A stretch of 64,000 bases of DNA from NCBI GenBank assembly GCA_014382375.1, contig JACNJU010000062.1:32836-96835 (forward strand). The letters are read 5' to 3'. This stretch comes from Rhodospirillaceae bacterium. GTDB taxonomy: Bacteria; Pseudomonadota; Alphaproteobacteria; Rhodospirillales; JABHCV01. The notes under the pieces were generated by a model. The model was not told the origin of the DNA. It was given only the letters and a program-made list of their open reading frames with translations, and did no database searches. The translations under genes were made by a program, and so were the position numbers. This document shows positions 1-10,900 of this stretch, in pieces; position 1 is the stretch's first letter, and every line of letters starts with the position of its first letter.

Positions 1-360
1 GTGTCTTACCGCATTTACGAACAGGTCAAGTGCCTGACCGCACCAGGTGATTTTGCCCTGTGGTTCATGTATGAGCCGATCCTGATGTCCAAGAAAAGCT
101 GGGACAAGCTGAATAAAGCTCAACAAGACGCCCTAATGGCCGCTGGCCAAAAGGCTGAAGATTACATGACAGGTGAAGCCAAAGGCCTGGATGACAAGCT
201 CGTCGATGCTTACAAGAAAGCAGGTGTCGAGGTCGTCACAATGACCGGAGCCCAGGCTGATGCCTGGAAGGCGATTGCCGATAAGACCTCTTACAAAATC
301 TTTTCCGAGAAAGTTCCCGGCGGCAAAGAATTGATCGCCAAAGCACTGGCCGTCGATTAA
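1..360 (+). CDS. dctP: TRAP transporter periplasmic solute-binding protein DctP, C-terminal part (5' end outside window)
   Basis: About 119 C-terminal residues of a DctP-family extracytoplasmic binding protein, which captures an organic acid or similar solute in the periplasm and hands it to the DctQM membrane complex. The visible part includes a stretch reading FALWFMYEPILMSKKSWDKL followed by the long helical C-terminus usual for the family. The reading frame is open at base 1, so the apparent GTG there is probably an internal valine and the signal peptide lies upstream. It is followed by dctQ and dctM, as expected for a TRAP operon. The substrate cannot be told from this fragment. Confidence 0.85.
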   Translation: MSYRIYEQVKCLTAPGDFALWFMYEPILMSKKSWDKLNKAQQDALMAAGQKAEDYMTGEAKGLDDKLVDAYKKAGVEVVTMTGAQADAWKAIADKTSYKIFSEKVPGGKELIAKALAVD

Positions 361-372
361 TAAAATGGTTTT

Positions 373-401
373 GGGGGCGGTTCATTTTTATGGCCGCTCC
401 C
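373..401 (+). terminator. Intercistronic stem-loop between dctP and dctQ
   Basis: An 8-bp GC-rich stem (GGGGGCGG at 373-380 with CCGCTCCC at 394-401, one G-U pair) closes a 13-nt loop 12 nt after the dctP stop. No T-run follows, so it looks less like a full terminator than a partial terminator or an mRNA-stabilising hairpin. Such a hairpin would make the binding protein more abundant than the membrane subunits. That role is inferred. Confidence 0.45.
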
Positions 402-468
402 ATCGCCTTCCTTGACTTGTTAGTATCGGAGTGTCACCAATTTTAAACGCTGGTGGGGGAGGCCATTC

Positions 469-996
469 GTGAAAAGTTTTATCAATTTCGTTTCTGCGGT
501 TTCCAATTTGTGCGGAGTGGTTGCCGCCTTTCTGGTCGGTTCGGCGATTGTCGTGGTTTGCCAAATGGTTGTCATGCGTTACTTCCTCAATGCGTCAACA
601 ATCTGGCAGACCGAATTCGTTATTTTCTCGCTTGTCGCCTCCACCTTTATCGGCAGTCCGTATGTTTTGCTGATCAAGGGTCATGTCAATGTTGACCTGC
701 TTCCCCATTACCTTGGCACCAAGGGGCGTTACGCTTTGGCTATGTTCGCCAGTCTGTTGGGGTTTGTCTTCTGTTCGGTATTAGCCTGGAAAGGCTATTT
801 GCATTTTCATGAAGCGCTGGTCAATGGCTGGACAACGGATACGGTCTGGGCCTTGCCACTGTGGATCCCTTATCTCTCCATCCCCATAGGTATCGGCTTG
901 TTGTCGTTGCAGTATGTGGCCGATATCATCGCACTGGCAACCGGTCATTCGATGCCGTTCGCTATGGATCATCATAGCGGACTTGAGGGAGAATAA
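469..996 (+). CDS. dctQ: TRAP transporter small permease subunit DctQ
   Basis: 175-residue hydrophobic protein with about four predicted transmembrane helices, the usual size and shape of the DctQ small subunit. This subunit supports the DctM channel and contacts the binding protein. The GTG start at 469 is chosen because GGGGAGG sits about 6 nt upstream and no good ATG follows before the first helix. It lies between dctP and dctM, with 2 nt separating its stop from the dctM start, so the two are probably translationally coupled. Confidence 0.88.
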   Translation: MKSFINFVSAVSNLCGVVAAFLVGSAIVVVCQMVVMRYFLNASTIWQTEFVIFSLVASTFIGSPYVLLIKGHVNVDLLPHYLGTKGRYALAMFASLLGFVFCSVLAWKGYLHFHEALVNGWTTDTVWALPLWIPYLSIPIGIGLLSLQYVADIIALATGHSMPFAMDHHSGLEGE

Positions 997-998
997 TC

Positions 999-2315
999 AT
1001 GAGCCCTCTGGTTATCGGTGTCCTTGTCTGCGTTTCGACGCTGATTATTCTGTCAACGGGTATTCCCGTGGCATTTGGACTTGGTTTGGTCGCAATTTCA
1101 TTCCTGGTCGTCTTCGAAGGCATCAGCTCCCTTGATATTTTAGCTGATCTTTTTTTTGGCGGAATTGCTGAATTCTCGCTGGTTTCAATCCCAATGTTTA
1201 TTGTCATGGGCGCGGCCGTCGCGTCTTCCCCGGCAGGCAAGGATCTGTATGAAGCCCTCGACAGGTGGCTGCACAAGGTTCCTGGCGGTTTGATTATTTC
1301 GAACATCGGTGCCTGTTCGGTATTTGCAGCCCTTAGTGGTTCATCACCGGCAACCTGTGCGGCGATTGGCAAGATGGGCATCCCTGAGATGCGCAAACGC
1401 GGATACCCCGATGGTCTGGCGACAGGGGCGATCGCCGCCGGTGGAACGCTGGGCATTTTGATTCCACCATCGATCACGATGATCGTTTACGGTATTGCCA
1501 CCGAAACATCTATTGGCAGACTTTTTATTGCGGGTTTACTTCCTGGCCTGATGCTGACAGTCCTGTTTATGGCCTGGTCGCTGTATACGGCATGGCGGCA
1601 TGGCTACAGTTTCAATGAAGAAGGCTACGGCTTTACGCTAAAGCAGAAACTTGAAATCCTGCCGCGTGTCCTACCTTTCCTGATCATTATTGCCGGCGTT
1701 TTGTTTGTTCTTTATGGGGGGGTCGCCACTCCGTCAGAGGCCGCAGGCGTCGGGGCCATGTTCGTGCTGATCCTGGTCGCCGTTATTTACAAGGTGTACC
1801 AGCCAAGAAGAATCTGGGCAATTATCAGCGATTCAATGAAGGAAAGTGTGATGATCCTGATGATCATCGCTGCCTCGGCCCTGTTCAGTTACACGCTATC
1901 GAGCTTGTTCGTCACTCAGTCGGTTGCCGAATACATCGTCGCTCTGGATGTCAACCGTTGGGTTCTGATGGGTATGATCAACCTATTCCTGCTGGTCGCC
2001 GGGTTCTTCTTGCCACCAGTTGCAGTTATTTTGATGACCGCGCCGATCCTGCTTCCGATCATCGAACAGGTCGGCTTCGACCCTTACTGGTTCGCGGTCG
2101 TCTTTACCATCAATATGGAAATCGGTCTGATCACGCCGCCGGTCGGGCTTAATCTTTACGTGATCAACGGCATCGTTCCCGACATCAGTCTGCCGACGAT
2201 TCTGAAAGGTGCCTTCCCGTTTATGCTGTGTATGGTCCTTGGCATTGTGCTGTTATGTCTGTTCCCCCAAATCGCGACATGGTTACCCACCTACATGATG
2301 GGGGTCGCGCTTTAA
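999..2315 (+). CDS. dctM: TRAP transporter large permease subunit DctM
   Basis: 438-residue polytopic membrane protein of the DctM family, the sodium-driven translocation subunit of TRAP transporters. Glycine- and proline-rich signatures of the family are visible, such as GSSPATCAAIGKMGIPEM near residue 110 and GTLGILIPPSITMIVYG near residue 150, and LITPPVGLNLYVINGI near the end. Length is typical and the gene appears intact. The ATG at 999 follows GGAGAATAATC. Its stop lies 2 nt from the stop of the convergent BON-domain gene. Confidence 0.92.
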   Translation: MSPLVIGVLVCVSTLIILSTGIPVAFGLGLVAISFLVVFEGISSLDILADLFFGGIAEFSLVSIPMFIVMGAAVASSPAGKDLYEALDRWLHKVPGGLIISNIGACSVFAALSGSSPATCAAIGKMGIPEMRKRGYPDGLATGAIAAGGTLGILIPPSITMIVYGIATETSIGRLFIAGLLPGLMLTVLFMAWSLYTAWRHGYSFNEEGYGFTLKQKLEILPRVLPFLIIIAGVLFVLYGGVATPSEAAGVGAMFVLILVAVIYKVYQPRRIWAIISDSMKESVMILMIIAASALFSYTLSSLFVTQSVAEYIVALDVNRWVLMGMINLFLLVAGFFLPPVAVILMTAPILLPIIEQVGFDPYWFAVVFTINMEIGLITPPVGLNLYVINGIVPDISLPTILKGAFPFMLCMVLGIVLLCLFPQIATWLPTYMMGVAL

Positions 2316-2317
2316 AT

Positions 2318-2950
2318 TCAGGAAACAGGTTTGATCTCGACAAAACTTTTGACGTTTTTGACGCCCTTGGTGTCACGAATAATGCTCAGGACCGTGTCCA
2401 ATTCTTCCTGCGAACCGGCCCGGCCAATGATGTAAATGGTGTTGATGACCGAACGCCAACGGTAATTGACTGAACGCACACCCTTGGCCGCAAGCAACTG
2501 ACCCTTGACCTTTGTTTCAAGCCAGTAGTCATTGACGGTTTGCTGGACACCACCGCTTTGCGCACTATCACGGCTTTCTGCCTGCTGGCGCCTCTGGTCG
2601 CGCTCGCTGGTCGAAACCAGACGGATTTCATTGTACAGGGTCTTGACCCGGCTATCGGCACTGGCGAGGCCCAGAACCTTGTTAATAGTCTCCGTATTAT
2701 CAAGGCCGCCGGTCAGCAGCAGACGTTGCTCCCAGACATCAATACCGATATCAAGGGCCAGATTTTTATCTGTCTGGATCAGTTGTTTGAGCAAATAACT
2801 GGCGATTTTCAAATCAGTGATCTGATCTTCGGTGATACGGTCCTCAAAGGCCGATTGGGCGGCATCCTGTAAAACGGTTGGTGTACAGGCACTGAGCGAA
2901 AAACCTGCCAACAGGAACGATGCGGCGAATGCTATTTTTATTTTTCTCAT
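2318..2950 (-). CDS. Outer-membrane-type lipoprotein with two BON domains (DolP/OsmY-like)
   Basis: 210-residue lipoprotein. The N-terminus is a lipoprotein signal peptide ending in FSLSAC, so the mature protein should start at that cysteine. Two BON domains follow: one around residues 50-110 and one around 140-205, ending in the typical glycine/valine pattern GVKNVKSFVEI. BON proteins bind phospholipid surfaces, and two-BON lipoproteins of the DolP (YraP) type help maintain the outer membrane. I chose the start at 2950 (GGGGGAATC upstream) because the longer in-frame extension would bury the signal peptide. Divergent from the hydrolase at 3010. Confidence 0.82.
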   Translation of the reverse strand: MRKIKIAFAASFLLAGFSLSACTPTVLQDAAQSAFEDRITEDQITDLKIASYLLKQLIQTDKNLALDIGIDVWEQRLLLTGGLDNTETINKVLGLASADSRVKTLYNEIRLVSTSERDQRRQQAESRDSAQSGGVQQTVNDYWLETKVKGQLLAAKGVRSVNYRWRSVINTIYIIGRAGSQEELDTVLSIIRDTKGVKNVKSFVEIKPVS

Positions 2951-3009
2951 GGTATGATTCCCCCGGACGGTTTGGATAAAAATATATAGAATCCCATAAC
3001 ACAGGTTTG

Positions 3010-3930
3010 ATGTTCGCAAATAACAGACCTTCGAATCAACCATTCACAAAGGCCGGCAATCAAGTGAGTGTTCAACATAAAGAAGAAGGGTTTTTAAGTC
3101 TTGGGCCACACGGGTTTCACCGTCTTGACTATACCCTTTGGGGTAAGTCAGGCGCTGAAAGGACAGTGATCTGCGTCCATGGGCTAACCCGCAATGGCAG
3201 GGACTTTGACTTTCTCGCCGCTGACCTGGCCGAAAATGACTGTCGGGTCGCTTGCCCTGATTTGCCAGGCCGTGGCCATAGCCACTGGCTGGGCGAGCCT
3301 GCCGATTACAGCCTGCCTGTGTACATGTCTGATATGACAGCGATGATTGCCCGTCTTGGTGTTGAACAGGTTGACTGGGTCGGCACCTCGCTTGGCGGCT
3401 TGATCGGCCTGTCACTGGCAGCCCAGACCAATTCACCCATCCGCTCGCTGGTCATAAATGATATCGGGCCCTTTGTTCCGGCTGAGGCCTTGAAAAAAAT
3501 TGCTGAATACGTTGGTCACAACGAGGCGTTTGCGACTTACAACTCCCTTAAAACCTATTTGATGAATGTCCATTCGACCTTTGGACCCTTAAACGATGAA
3601 CAATGGGATCACCTGTGCCACCATTCTGGCCGCGAGAACGCGGACGGGTCGTGGCGCCTTCATTATGATCCGGCCATTGCCATCCCATTCCGTCAGGCCG
3701 CTGCTCATGATATTGACCTATGGTCGCTTTGGGAGCAGGTGACTTGCCCGGTATTGATCCTGCGAGGCGAGCAATCCGATGTCCTGCCTCGGGACGTTGC
3801 CCACCAGATGCTGGAGAGAGGTCCGGCGGCGGAATTAATTGAATTTCCTGCCACGGGTCATGCTCCGTCACTGATGACTGATGAACAAATTGAAGCAATC
3901 AGAACCTGGTTTGACGCTGTTAGTGTTTGA
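3010..3930 (+). CDS. Alpha/beta hydrolase
   Basis: 306-residue alpha/beta-hydrolase-fold enzyme of unknown substrate. The oxyanion motif VHGLTRNGRDF is near residue 57. The nucleophile elbow GTSLGG places the catalytic Ser at residue 127, the acid is Asp257 (GEQSDVL) and the base is His284 (TGHAPS), so the triad is complete. No signal peptide is evident. The start is uncertain: TTG at 3007, ATG at 3010 and a GTG near 3064 are all possible, and the conserved domain begins after the last of these. Ester, lactone or thioester hydrolysis is possible. It shares a 59-bp divergent promoter region with the BON lipoprotein. Confidence 0.82.
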   Translation: MFANNRPSNQPFTKAGNQVSVQHKEEGFLSLGPHGFHRLDYTLWGKSGAERTVICVHGLTRNGRDFDFLAADLAENDCRVACPDLPGRGHSHWLGEPADYSLPVYMSDMTAMIARLGVEQVDWVGTSLGGLIGLSLAAQTNSPIRSLVINDIGPFVPAEALKKIAEYVGHNEAFATYNSLKTYLMNVHSTFGPLNDEQWDHLCHHSGRENADGSWRLHYDPAIAIPFRQAAAHDIDLWSLWEQVTCPVLILRGEQSDVLPRDVAHQMLERGPAAELIEFPATGHAPSLMTDEQIEAIRTWFDAVSV

Positions 3931-4034
3931 AATTTATCGCTAAATGCTAATTTTTTATGATTGGAATTGCAAATAATCGCCTATATTGACCGGCAACAGA
4001 TTGATTTTATTTATTCAGGCTTTGGAGACGCGAA

Positions 4035-4523
4035 ATGAACCAAGCTCTCGCGACGACGAGTGGTCACGATATTAATGCCATCGGCGGAGACAATCTTGAG
4101 AACTTCGTTACCTTTACAATTAAGGATCAGCTGTTCGGTATCCCTGTCTTGCAGGTTCAGGATATTCTGACGCCGACCACCATTGCCTCGGTTCCACTGG
4201 CCCCGCCAGAAGTCAAAGGTTCAATCAACCTGCGTGGACGGATCGTGACGGTGATTGATGTGCGTGTCCGCCTTGGCCTTGGCAAACAGGAAAACCCCCG
4301 TGACAGTATGGGCGTTACCATTGAGCATAAACACGAGCTATACACATTGCTCGTCGACAAGGTTGGCGATGTCATTGGACTTGCCAGCGACCTGCATGAA
4401 AGCAATCCGGGCACCCTGGATTCACTATGGCGTGAATTCGCCAGCGGTGTTTTCCGGCTTGAGGGCAAGTTGATGGTGGTCCTTGATGTCGAGCGATTAC
4501 TCGGCTCCATGAGGGAAGAATAA
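4035..4523 (+). CDS. cheW: Chemotaxis coupling protein CheW (orphan)
   Basis: 162-residue protein that is almost entirely a CheW domain, from about residue 22 (ENFVTFTIKDQLFGIPVLQV) to the end. The hallmark INLRGRIVTVIDVRVRLGL is near residue 65. CheW links chemoreceptors to the CheA kinase under the inner membrane. GGAG lies about 10 nt before the ATG. It is unusual in having no cheA, receptor or cheY next to it; the neighbours are a hydrolase and a sulfotransferase. It may serve a main chemotaxis system encoded elsewhere. Confidence 0.92.
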   Translation: MNQALATTSGHDINAIGGDNLENFVTFTIKDQLFGIPVLQVQDILTPTTIASVPLAPPEVKGSINLRGRIVTVIDVRVRLGLGKQENPRDSMGVTIEHKHELYTLLVDKVGDVIGLASDLHESNPGTLDSLWREFASGVFRLEGKLMVVLDVERLLGSMREE

Positions 4524-4613
4524 AAAAAGGGCCCCTTTAAGCCAGCCATTAAGTCGTTCGTAAAGAGCCATATCAGGAACTTTGTGCGGGGGCAGGAGCG
4601 TCACCACCGATCG

Positions 4614-5474
4614 TCAATGTTTGCTGTCTTTGGCTTTGCCAGCTTTCTCACCATCCTTCGAATAGTATCGTGACTCGATGGCCTGTTCATCAAAGTCGTC
4701 AATTTCGTATCCAAGTTCATCTGCAACATCTGCAATGCCGGGAATTTTACGCCACGAAGATACGTTCCATCTGTCATCACTTTTGTAATTATACAGGTCA
4801 ACATTATAACGACGGGAGTGGAAGAAAGAATTGCGAACGGGCAAATCAAGAAAATCAAGGAGCTCTTCCACCTGTTGGTTTTCGGGCCCAAGCAAATCCT
4901 CATACTTGATCCTCAGCCATGGGGCGTCGGTTTTTTTCTCCAGTTGAAGTGCGTAGTTATTGAACTCGGTCCAGAAATAGAGACATTTCTGGAATGTCGA
5001 CAGATCTTCCCATAAATCCTTGAGTTCAGGAAAAGCTGAATTTTTGTCAAACGGTGACAACAGACTGCTGATGGTCATCGTTTCACGCCCCTCCCCGTAG
5101 TAATTATGTGTTGTCATTGAAGAGGCGGTGGTGATGGGATGGCGGGAAATGTGGACAATTCTGATCCGCCCCTGCAATCGTTTCAGGAGATAGGAAATGG
5201 CGCCGTATGAGGGCCAGCCGGTTTCAATATAATGAATGTTACCTTCTTCATATTCCTTTGAAATGATTTCGTCGATCCTGGCTATATGCCCGTCCCTGAG
5301 TTCGGAATATTCCGGTTCATTAATATCCTCACCATTAAATAATTTATTGGCAAAATATCCTGCATGAACCGGCTCATGGACAGCGAAAACGCGATCACTG
5401 TAATTTTTGTCCAACGCATCAGCGCACCATTGTGTGCCACATCTTCCAGTCGATAAAAAAAACGTAGCAACCAT
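4614..5474 (-). CDS. Sulfotransferase family protein
   Basis: 286-residue soluble protein with both PAPS-binding signatures of sulfotransferases. The 5'-phosphosulfate loop FFLSTGRCGTQW is at residues 5-16, and a 3'-phosphate motif IVHISRHPITTASSM is near residue 130. It should transfer sulfate from PAPS to an acceptor that cannot be deduced here; surface polysaccharide, lipid or a small molecule are possible. AGAGGG precedes the ATG. It stands alone, with no glycosyltransferase or capsule gene nearby, downstream of hemB on the same strand and convergent with cheW. Confidence 0.82.
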   Translation of the reverse strand: MVATFFLSTGRCGTQWCADALDKNYSDRVFAVHEPVHAGYFANKLFNGEDINEPEYSELRDGHIARIDEIISKEYEEGNIHYIETGWPSYGAISYLLKRLQGRIRIVHISRHPITTASSMTTHNYYGEGRETMTISSLLSPFDKNSAFPELKDLWEDLSTFQKCLYFWTEFNNYALQLEKKTDAPWLRIKYEDLLGPENQQVEELLDFLDLPVRNSFFHSRRYNVDLYNYKSDDRWNVSSWRKIPGIADVADELGYEIDDFDEQAIESRYYSKDGEKAGKAKDSKH

Positions 5475-5562
5475 TATACCCTCTTCGAATTGGAGCCTGT
5501 TGCATTTTCAAAACAGACTATATGAGGAATAGGTTAATAGCTCGTTCTTAATAGGGAAATTC

Positions 5563-6594
<1,032 letters not shown>

Positions 6595-6624
6595 TTAAGA
6601 AGATGAAAATCCAAAGACCATAGG

Positions 6625-7800
6625 TTACAGCCCCATGTCAACGTCACCGGGGATCCGGGGATATAATGGTGGCTCGTCTATATTGACGAAAGTCTCGGCG
6701 ATAAAGCCGTTGAAGCTTGAGGTCATGGAATTTGAATAAGCGCCAGCCTGACCGATTTCAATCCAGTCCCCCTCACGAATACAGTTCGGAAGGTTGATTT
6801 GGCCCGGAATGCAGTCTGTTGAATCGCATGTCGGTCCGAACATTGAGAAAGGGCTGGTCTCACTTGAAACCGTTTGACCAGGACGGATTACCCGCATTGG
6901 CAACTCAATCCCGGCGGTCAGGGTTTCAGACAGGCTGTGGTAAACACCGTCATTGATATAAAGGGACTGCTCCTTGCGCAACATGACCTGAACAACAAGG
7001 CTTGAGCCACTGGCGACAAGGCCGCGTCCGGGTTCGCACATCAACACACAATCACCGCGCAGATTGATTTCCTTTATCGTATCGGTGATGGCCGTGACGA
7101 AGTCTTCCAGTGGCGGTGGCTTGTCATTAACGTAATGGACCGGAAAGCCGCCGCCGACATCAAGATAGTGAATGTCCACATCCGACTTATCCATAACCTG
7201 GCCCATAATGCGAATTGCCTCGGCAAAAGCTTCGGGACTTCGACATTGCGAACCAACGTGAAAAGCAAGACCCGGCTGAAAGCCTTCGGCGGCGACCCGG
7301 TTGAGAAGAGCCGGAGCTTCATCAACGGTAATCCCGAATTTTTGCGACAGGTTGTAGGCGACATTGGCCGCCGGTGTGATCACCCGCACCAGACAGACCT
7401 TACCGTCGCCACCACCGATGGCTGAGACGATTTTATCGAGCTCCCGGTGGTGATCGATGACAAAATGATCGACCGAATAAACATCCTTGGCCGCAGCTAT
7501 AGCGCTTGGTGATTTGACCGGATGCATGAAATAGCAATCTGCCTGGGGGAAATTTTCCCGGATCAAGGCGATCTCGGTTAGCGAGGCGGTATCGAAATGG
7601 CGAATACCGGCCTCGAAAAGTGGGCCCAGGACATTTAGGTCAGGGTTGCACTTGACCGCATACAAAACCCGCCCCGGAAAGGTATCCAGAAAGCGTTTGG
7701 CGTTGCGCTTCAGCTCTTCAGGGCGTAGGCAGTAAACCGGATATCCAGGCTGCAGTGCTTCGATCATCGCATCAACAGTGGAAAAGTGCTTCAGGGGCAT
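6625..7800 (-). CDS. PLP-dependent ornithine/lysine-type decarboxylase (fold type III)
   Basis: 391-residue alanine-racemase-fold decarboxylase. Lys50 in YAVKCNPD should carry PLP, HVGSQ is at 181-185, the glycine loop DVGGGFP at 214-220, EPGRG at 256-260, and the catalytic-cysteine motif GPTCDSTD at 322-329. The last motif and the length fit ornithine (or lysine/ornithine) decarboxylase better than diaminopimelate decarboxylase. The reaction would give putrescine or cadaverine, the first step to polyamines. It is divergent from icmF across 172 bp. Substrate preference cannot be settled from motifs. Confidence 0.85.
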   Translation of the reverse strand: MPLKHFSTVDAMIEALQPGYPVYCLRPEELKRNAKRFLDTFPGRVLYAVKCNPDLNVLGPLFEAGIRHFDTASLTEIALIRENFPQADCYFMHPVKSPSAIAAAKDVYSVDHFVIDHHRELDKIVSAIGGGDGKVCLVRVITPAANVAYNLSQKFGITVDEAPALLNRVAAEGFQPGLAFHVGSQCRSPEAFAEAIRIMGQVMDKSDVDIHYLDVGGGFPVHYVNDKPPPLEDFVTAITDTIKEINLRGDCVLMCEPGRGLVASGSSLVVQVMLRKEQSLYINDGVYHSLSETLTAGIELPMRVIRPGQTVSSETSPFSMFGPTCDSTDCIPGQINLPNCIREGDWIEIGQAGAYSNSMTSSFNGFIAETFVNIDEPPLYPRIPGDVDMGL

Positions 7801-7920
7801 CTGCGTCTACTTTTTATAAAGGGACAAGTCAGTGCGATAGGTGACACTATTCCATTGCTGCTGCAAGGACGATTTTTCAACCTGATCCTTTACCATGGTT
7901 GTGTTTTATATTAAGTTGAC

Positions 7921-7938
7921 GTTTACGTTAACGTAAAC
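7921..7938. promoter_or_regulatory. Perfect 18-bp palindromic operator upstream of icmF
   Basis: GTTTACGTTAACGTAAAC is an exact 18-bp palindrome 34 bp before the icmF start codon. A TTGACG hexamer (7916-7921) overlaps its left edge and could be a -35 box, so the palindrome would sit in the promoter spacer. That is where MerR-family activators bind. From memory the sequence also resembles operators of MerR-type regulators of acyl-CoA or branched-chain amino-acid catabolism (LiuR), but no such assignment is proven here. Confidence 0.6.
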
Positions 7939-7972
7939 TTGTTGAAGACCCGATTTTTCAGGAGTTAAGGCC

Positions 7973-10900
7973 GTGCCGGATGACGCCGTCATTCAGAAAT
8001 CCTCATCAAACCATCAGGATTTAACCATACCCCCGCGCTTTATTACCGCCGCCAGCCTGTTTGATGGACATGACGCGGCGATTAACATCATGCGCAGGAT
8101 CTTGCAGGCACAGGGTGCCGAGGTCATTCATCTGGGTCACAATCGTTCTGTCGAGGAAGTCGTAACTGCCGCCGTTGAAGAAGACGCTGACGCCATAGCT
8201 GTCAGTTCCTACCAGGGCGGTCATGTTGAATATTTCAAGTATATGATCGACCTGTTGGCCCAAAAGGGACGCCCGGATATTCATGTCTTCGGTGGTGGTG
8301 GCGGGGTCATCACGCCCGAAGAAATGGCTGAATTGAACGAATATGGTGTCAATCGGCTGTATTCCCCTGAAGATGGTCGCCGCATGGGCCTGGAAGGCAT
8401 GATCATCGATATGATCGAGCGGGCCGGGCAGAAAAAGGGACCTGCCCGTTCTTTTGATCTGGATGCATTAACCAAGGGTGACCCGGCCGCACTGGCTATG
8501 GTCATCACGGCCCTTGAAAACAGCACCCTCGACGATGCTGCGTCCCAGAAATTGGAAAAGCTGTCTAAAGACAATGCTTCCGTGCCGGTGTTGGGCATTA
8601 CCGGAACCGGTGGGGCCGGGAAATCCTCACTGACGGATGAAGTTATCCGCCGTTTTCGTCTTTATTCAGGTGAGCCACACATTGCCGTTGTCGCCATTGA
8701 CCCTTCCCGACGAAAGACCGGAGGGGCGCTTTTGGGTGACCGCATTCGCATGAACGCCATTTCCAGCGACAATATCTTCATGCGTTCACTTGCCACCCGT
8801 GGCGGTGGCAGCGAGGTTCCGAAAAGTCTTCCGGCCATTGTTGGTGCCTGCAAATCAGCCGGGTTTGACCTGGTTATCATAGAAACACCCGGTATCGGCC
8901 AGGGTGACGCTGGTATCGTCGGTATGGCCGACCTGTCTCTTTACGTCATGACCCCGGAATTCGGCGCAGCCAGCCAGCTTGAAAAGATCGACATGCTCGA
9001 CTTTGCCGATATCGTCGCGGTCAATAAACTTGACCGAAAAGGTGGTCTTGATGCGATCAGGGATGTTCGCAAGCAAGTGCAGCGAAACCGTCAGGCTTTT
9101 AGCGAAGACCCTGACCAGATGCCGGTCTTTGGCACCATTGCTTCACGTTTTAACGATGCAGGTATTACCGCTTTATATCAAGAGATTATCCACCAATTTT
9201 CTGAAAATGGTTTAACAACATTCTCATCATCATGCGATCCGGTCGGGACGCGGGTTTCGGAGCCCGGCGACGCCATCGTGCCGCCTGAACGGCAGCGTTA
9301 TCTGGCCGAAATCGCTGAAACCGTGCGTGGCTATCACAGCGATGTGGAAAAACAGGTGACCATTGCCCGGGAACGCCAGCAATTGCAGGCGTCTAAATCA
9401 ATGCTGGGCGGAGATAGCGTTGAACTGGACAAACTGATCGCCGCCCGTGACGACATGCTTGATCCCAGGGCCTGTAAACTTCTCGATGAATGGCCAGCCC
9501 TAAGGGAAAGTTACCGTGGCGAGGAGTTGATCACCGAGGTTCGCGGCAAGGAAATCCATACAATGTTGAGCCGCGAAAGCCTTTCTGGTAGCCAGATTCC
9601 CCGCGTTTCCCTACCAGATTTTGTCGATCAGGGTGAAATTCTGAAATGGCGGATGCGTGAGAACCTGCCGGGTCATTTCCCTTATACAGCCGGCGTGTTC
9701 CCGTTCGAGCGGGCTGGTGAGGACCCGACACGGATGTTTGCCGGTGAAGGCGACGCCAAACGCACCAACCAGCGTTTCAAGTATTTATCCGCCCATTCAG
9801 ATGCCAAGCGGCTGTCGACGGCCTTTGATTCCGTGACGCTCTACGGTTTCAATCCGGACGAGCGCCCTGATATTTATGGCAAAGTCGGCAATTCCGGCGT
9901 CTCCATCGCCACTTTGGATGACATGAAGGAGTTGTATGACGGTTTCGACCTTTGTCAGCCATCGACATCAGTGTCCATGACCATAAACGGTCCGGCGCCA
10001 ACCATTCTGGCGTTGTTCCTGAACACGGCCATAGACCAGCAGATTGACCGCTTTACGGCGGATAAGGGCAGGGCGCCTGATGCCAGCGAGGCAAATGAAA
10101 TCCGTGCCTGGGTCCATGAAAACGTACGCGGCACCGTCCAGGCTGACATCCTGAAAGAAGATCAAGGCCAGAACACCTGTATTTTTTCGACAGAGTTCGC
10201 CTTGAAGATGATGGCTGATATTCAGGAATACTTCGTCGAAAACCGGGTCAGAAACTTCTACTCAGTGTCCATATCCGGCTATCACATTGCCGAAGCAGGG
10301 GCCAACCCGATCTCGCAACTGGCCTTTACCCTGTCAAATGGCTTCACCTATGTGGAAACGTATCTGGCGCGGGGTATGAATATTGATGATTTTGCCCCCA
10401 ACCTGTCGTTTTTCTTCTCCAATGGGATGGATCCGGAATACGCGGTCATGGGCCGTGTTGCCCGCAGGATATGGGCTACGGCCATGCGTGATCGCTACGG
10501 GGCCAACGAGCGCTCACAAAAGCTGAAATACCATGTTCAGACGTCCGGCCGATCCCTTCATGCCCAGGAAATGTCCTTTAACGACATTCGCACAACCTTG
10601 CAGGCGCTGATTGGCATTTATGACAATTGCAACTCCCTGCACACCAACGCCCATGATGAGGCCTTCACGACCCCGACCGAGGACAGTGTCCGCCGGGCCC
10701 TGGCGATCCAGATGATTATCAACCGGGAATGGGGGCTGGCGATGAACGAGAACCCCAATCAGGGGGCTTTTGTCATCGACGAGTTGACCGACCTTGTTGA
10801 AGAAGCCGTGTTGCAGGAGTTTGAGCGCATTTCTGAACGTGGTGGCGTTCTGGGTGCTATGGAAACCGGCTATCAGCGCGGCAAAATCCAGGATGAATCC

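Noticed and set aside
4523..4550. AAAGGGCCCCTTT hairpin after cheW as a terminator
   Set aside because: The loop would be one to three bases and no T-run follows, so a stable terminator is unlikely.
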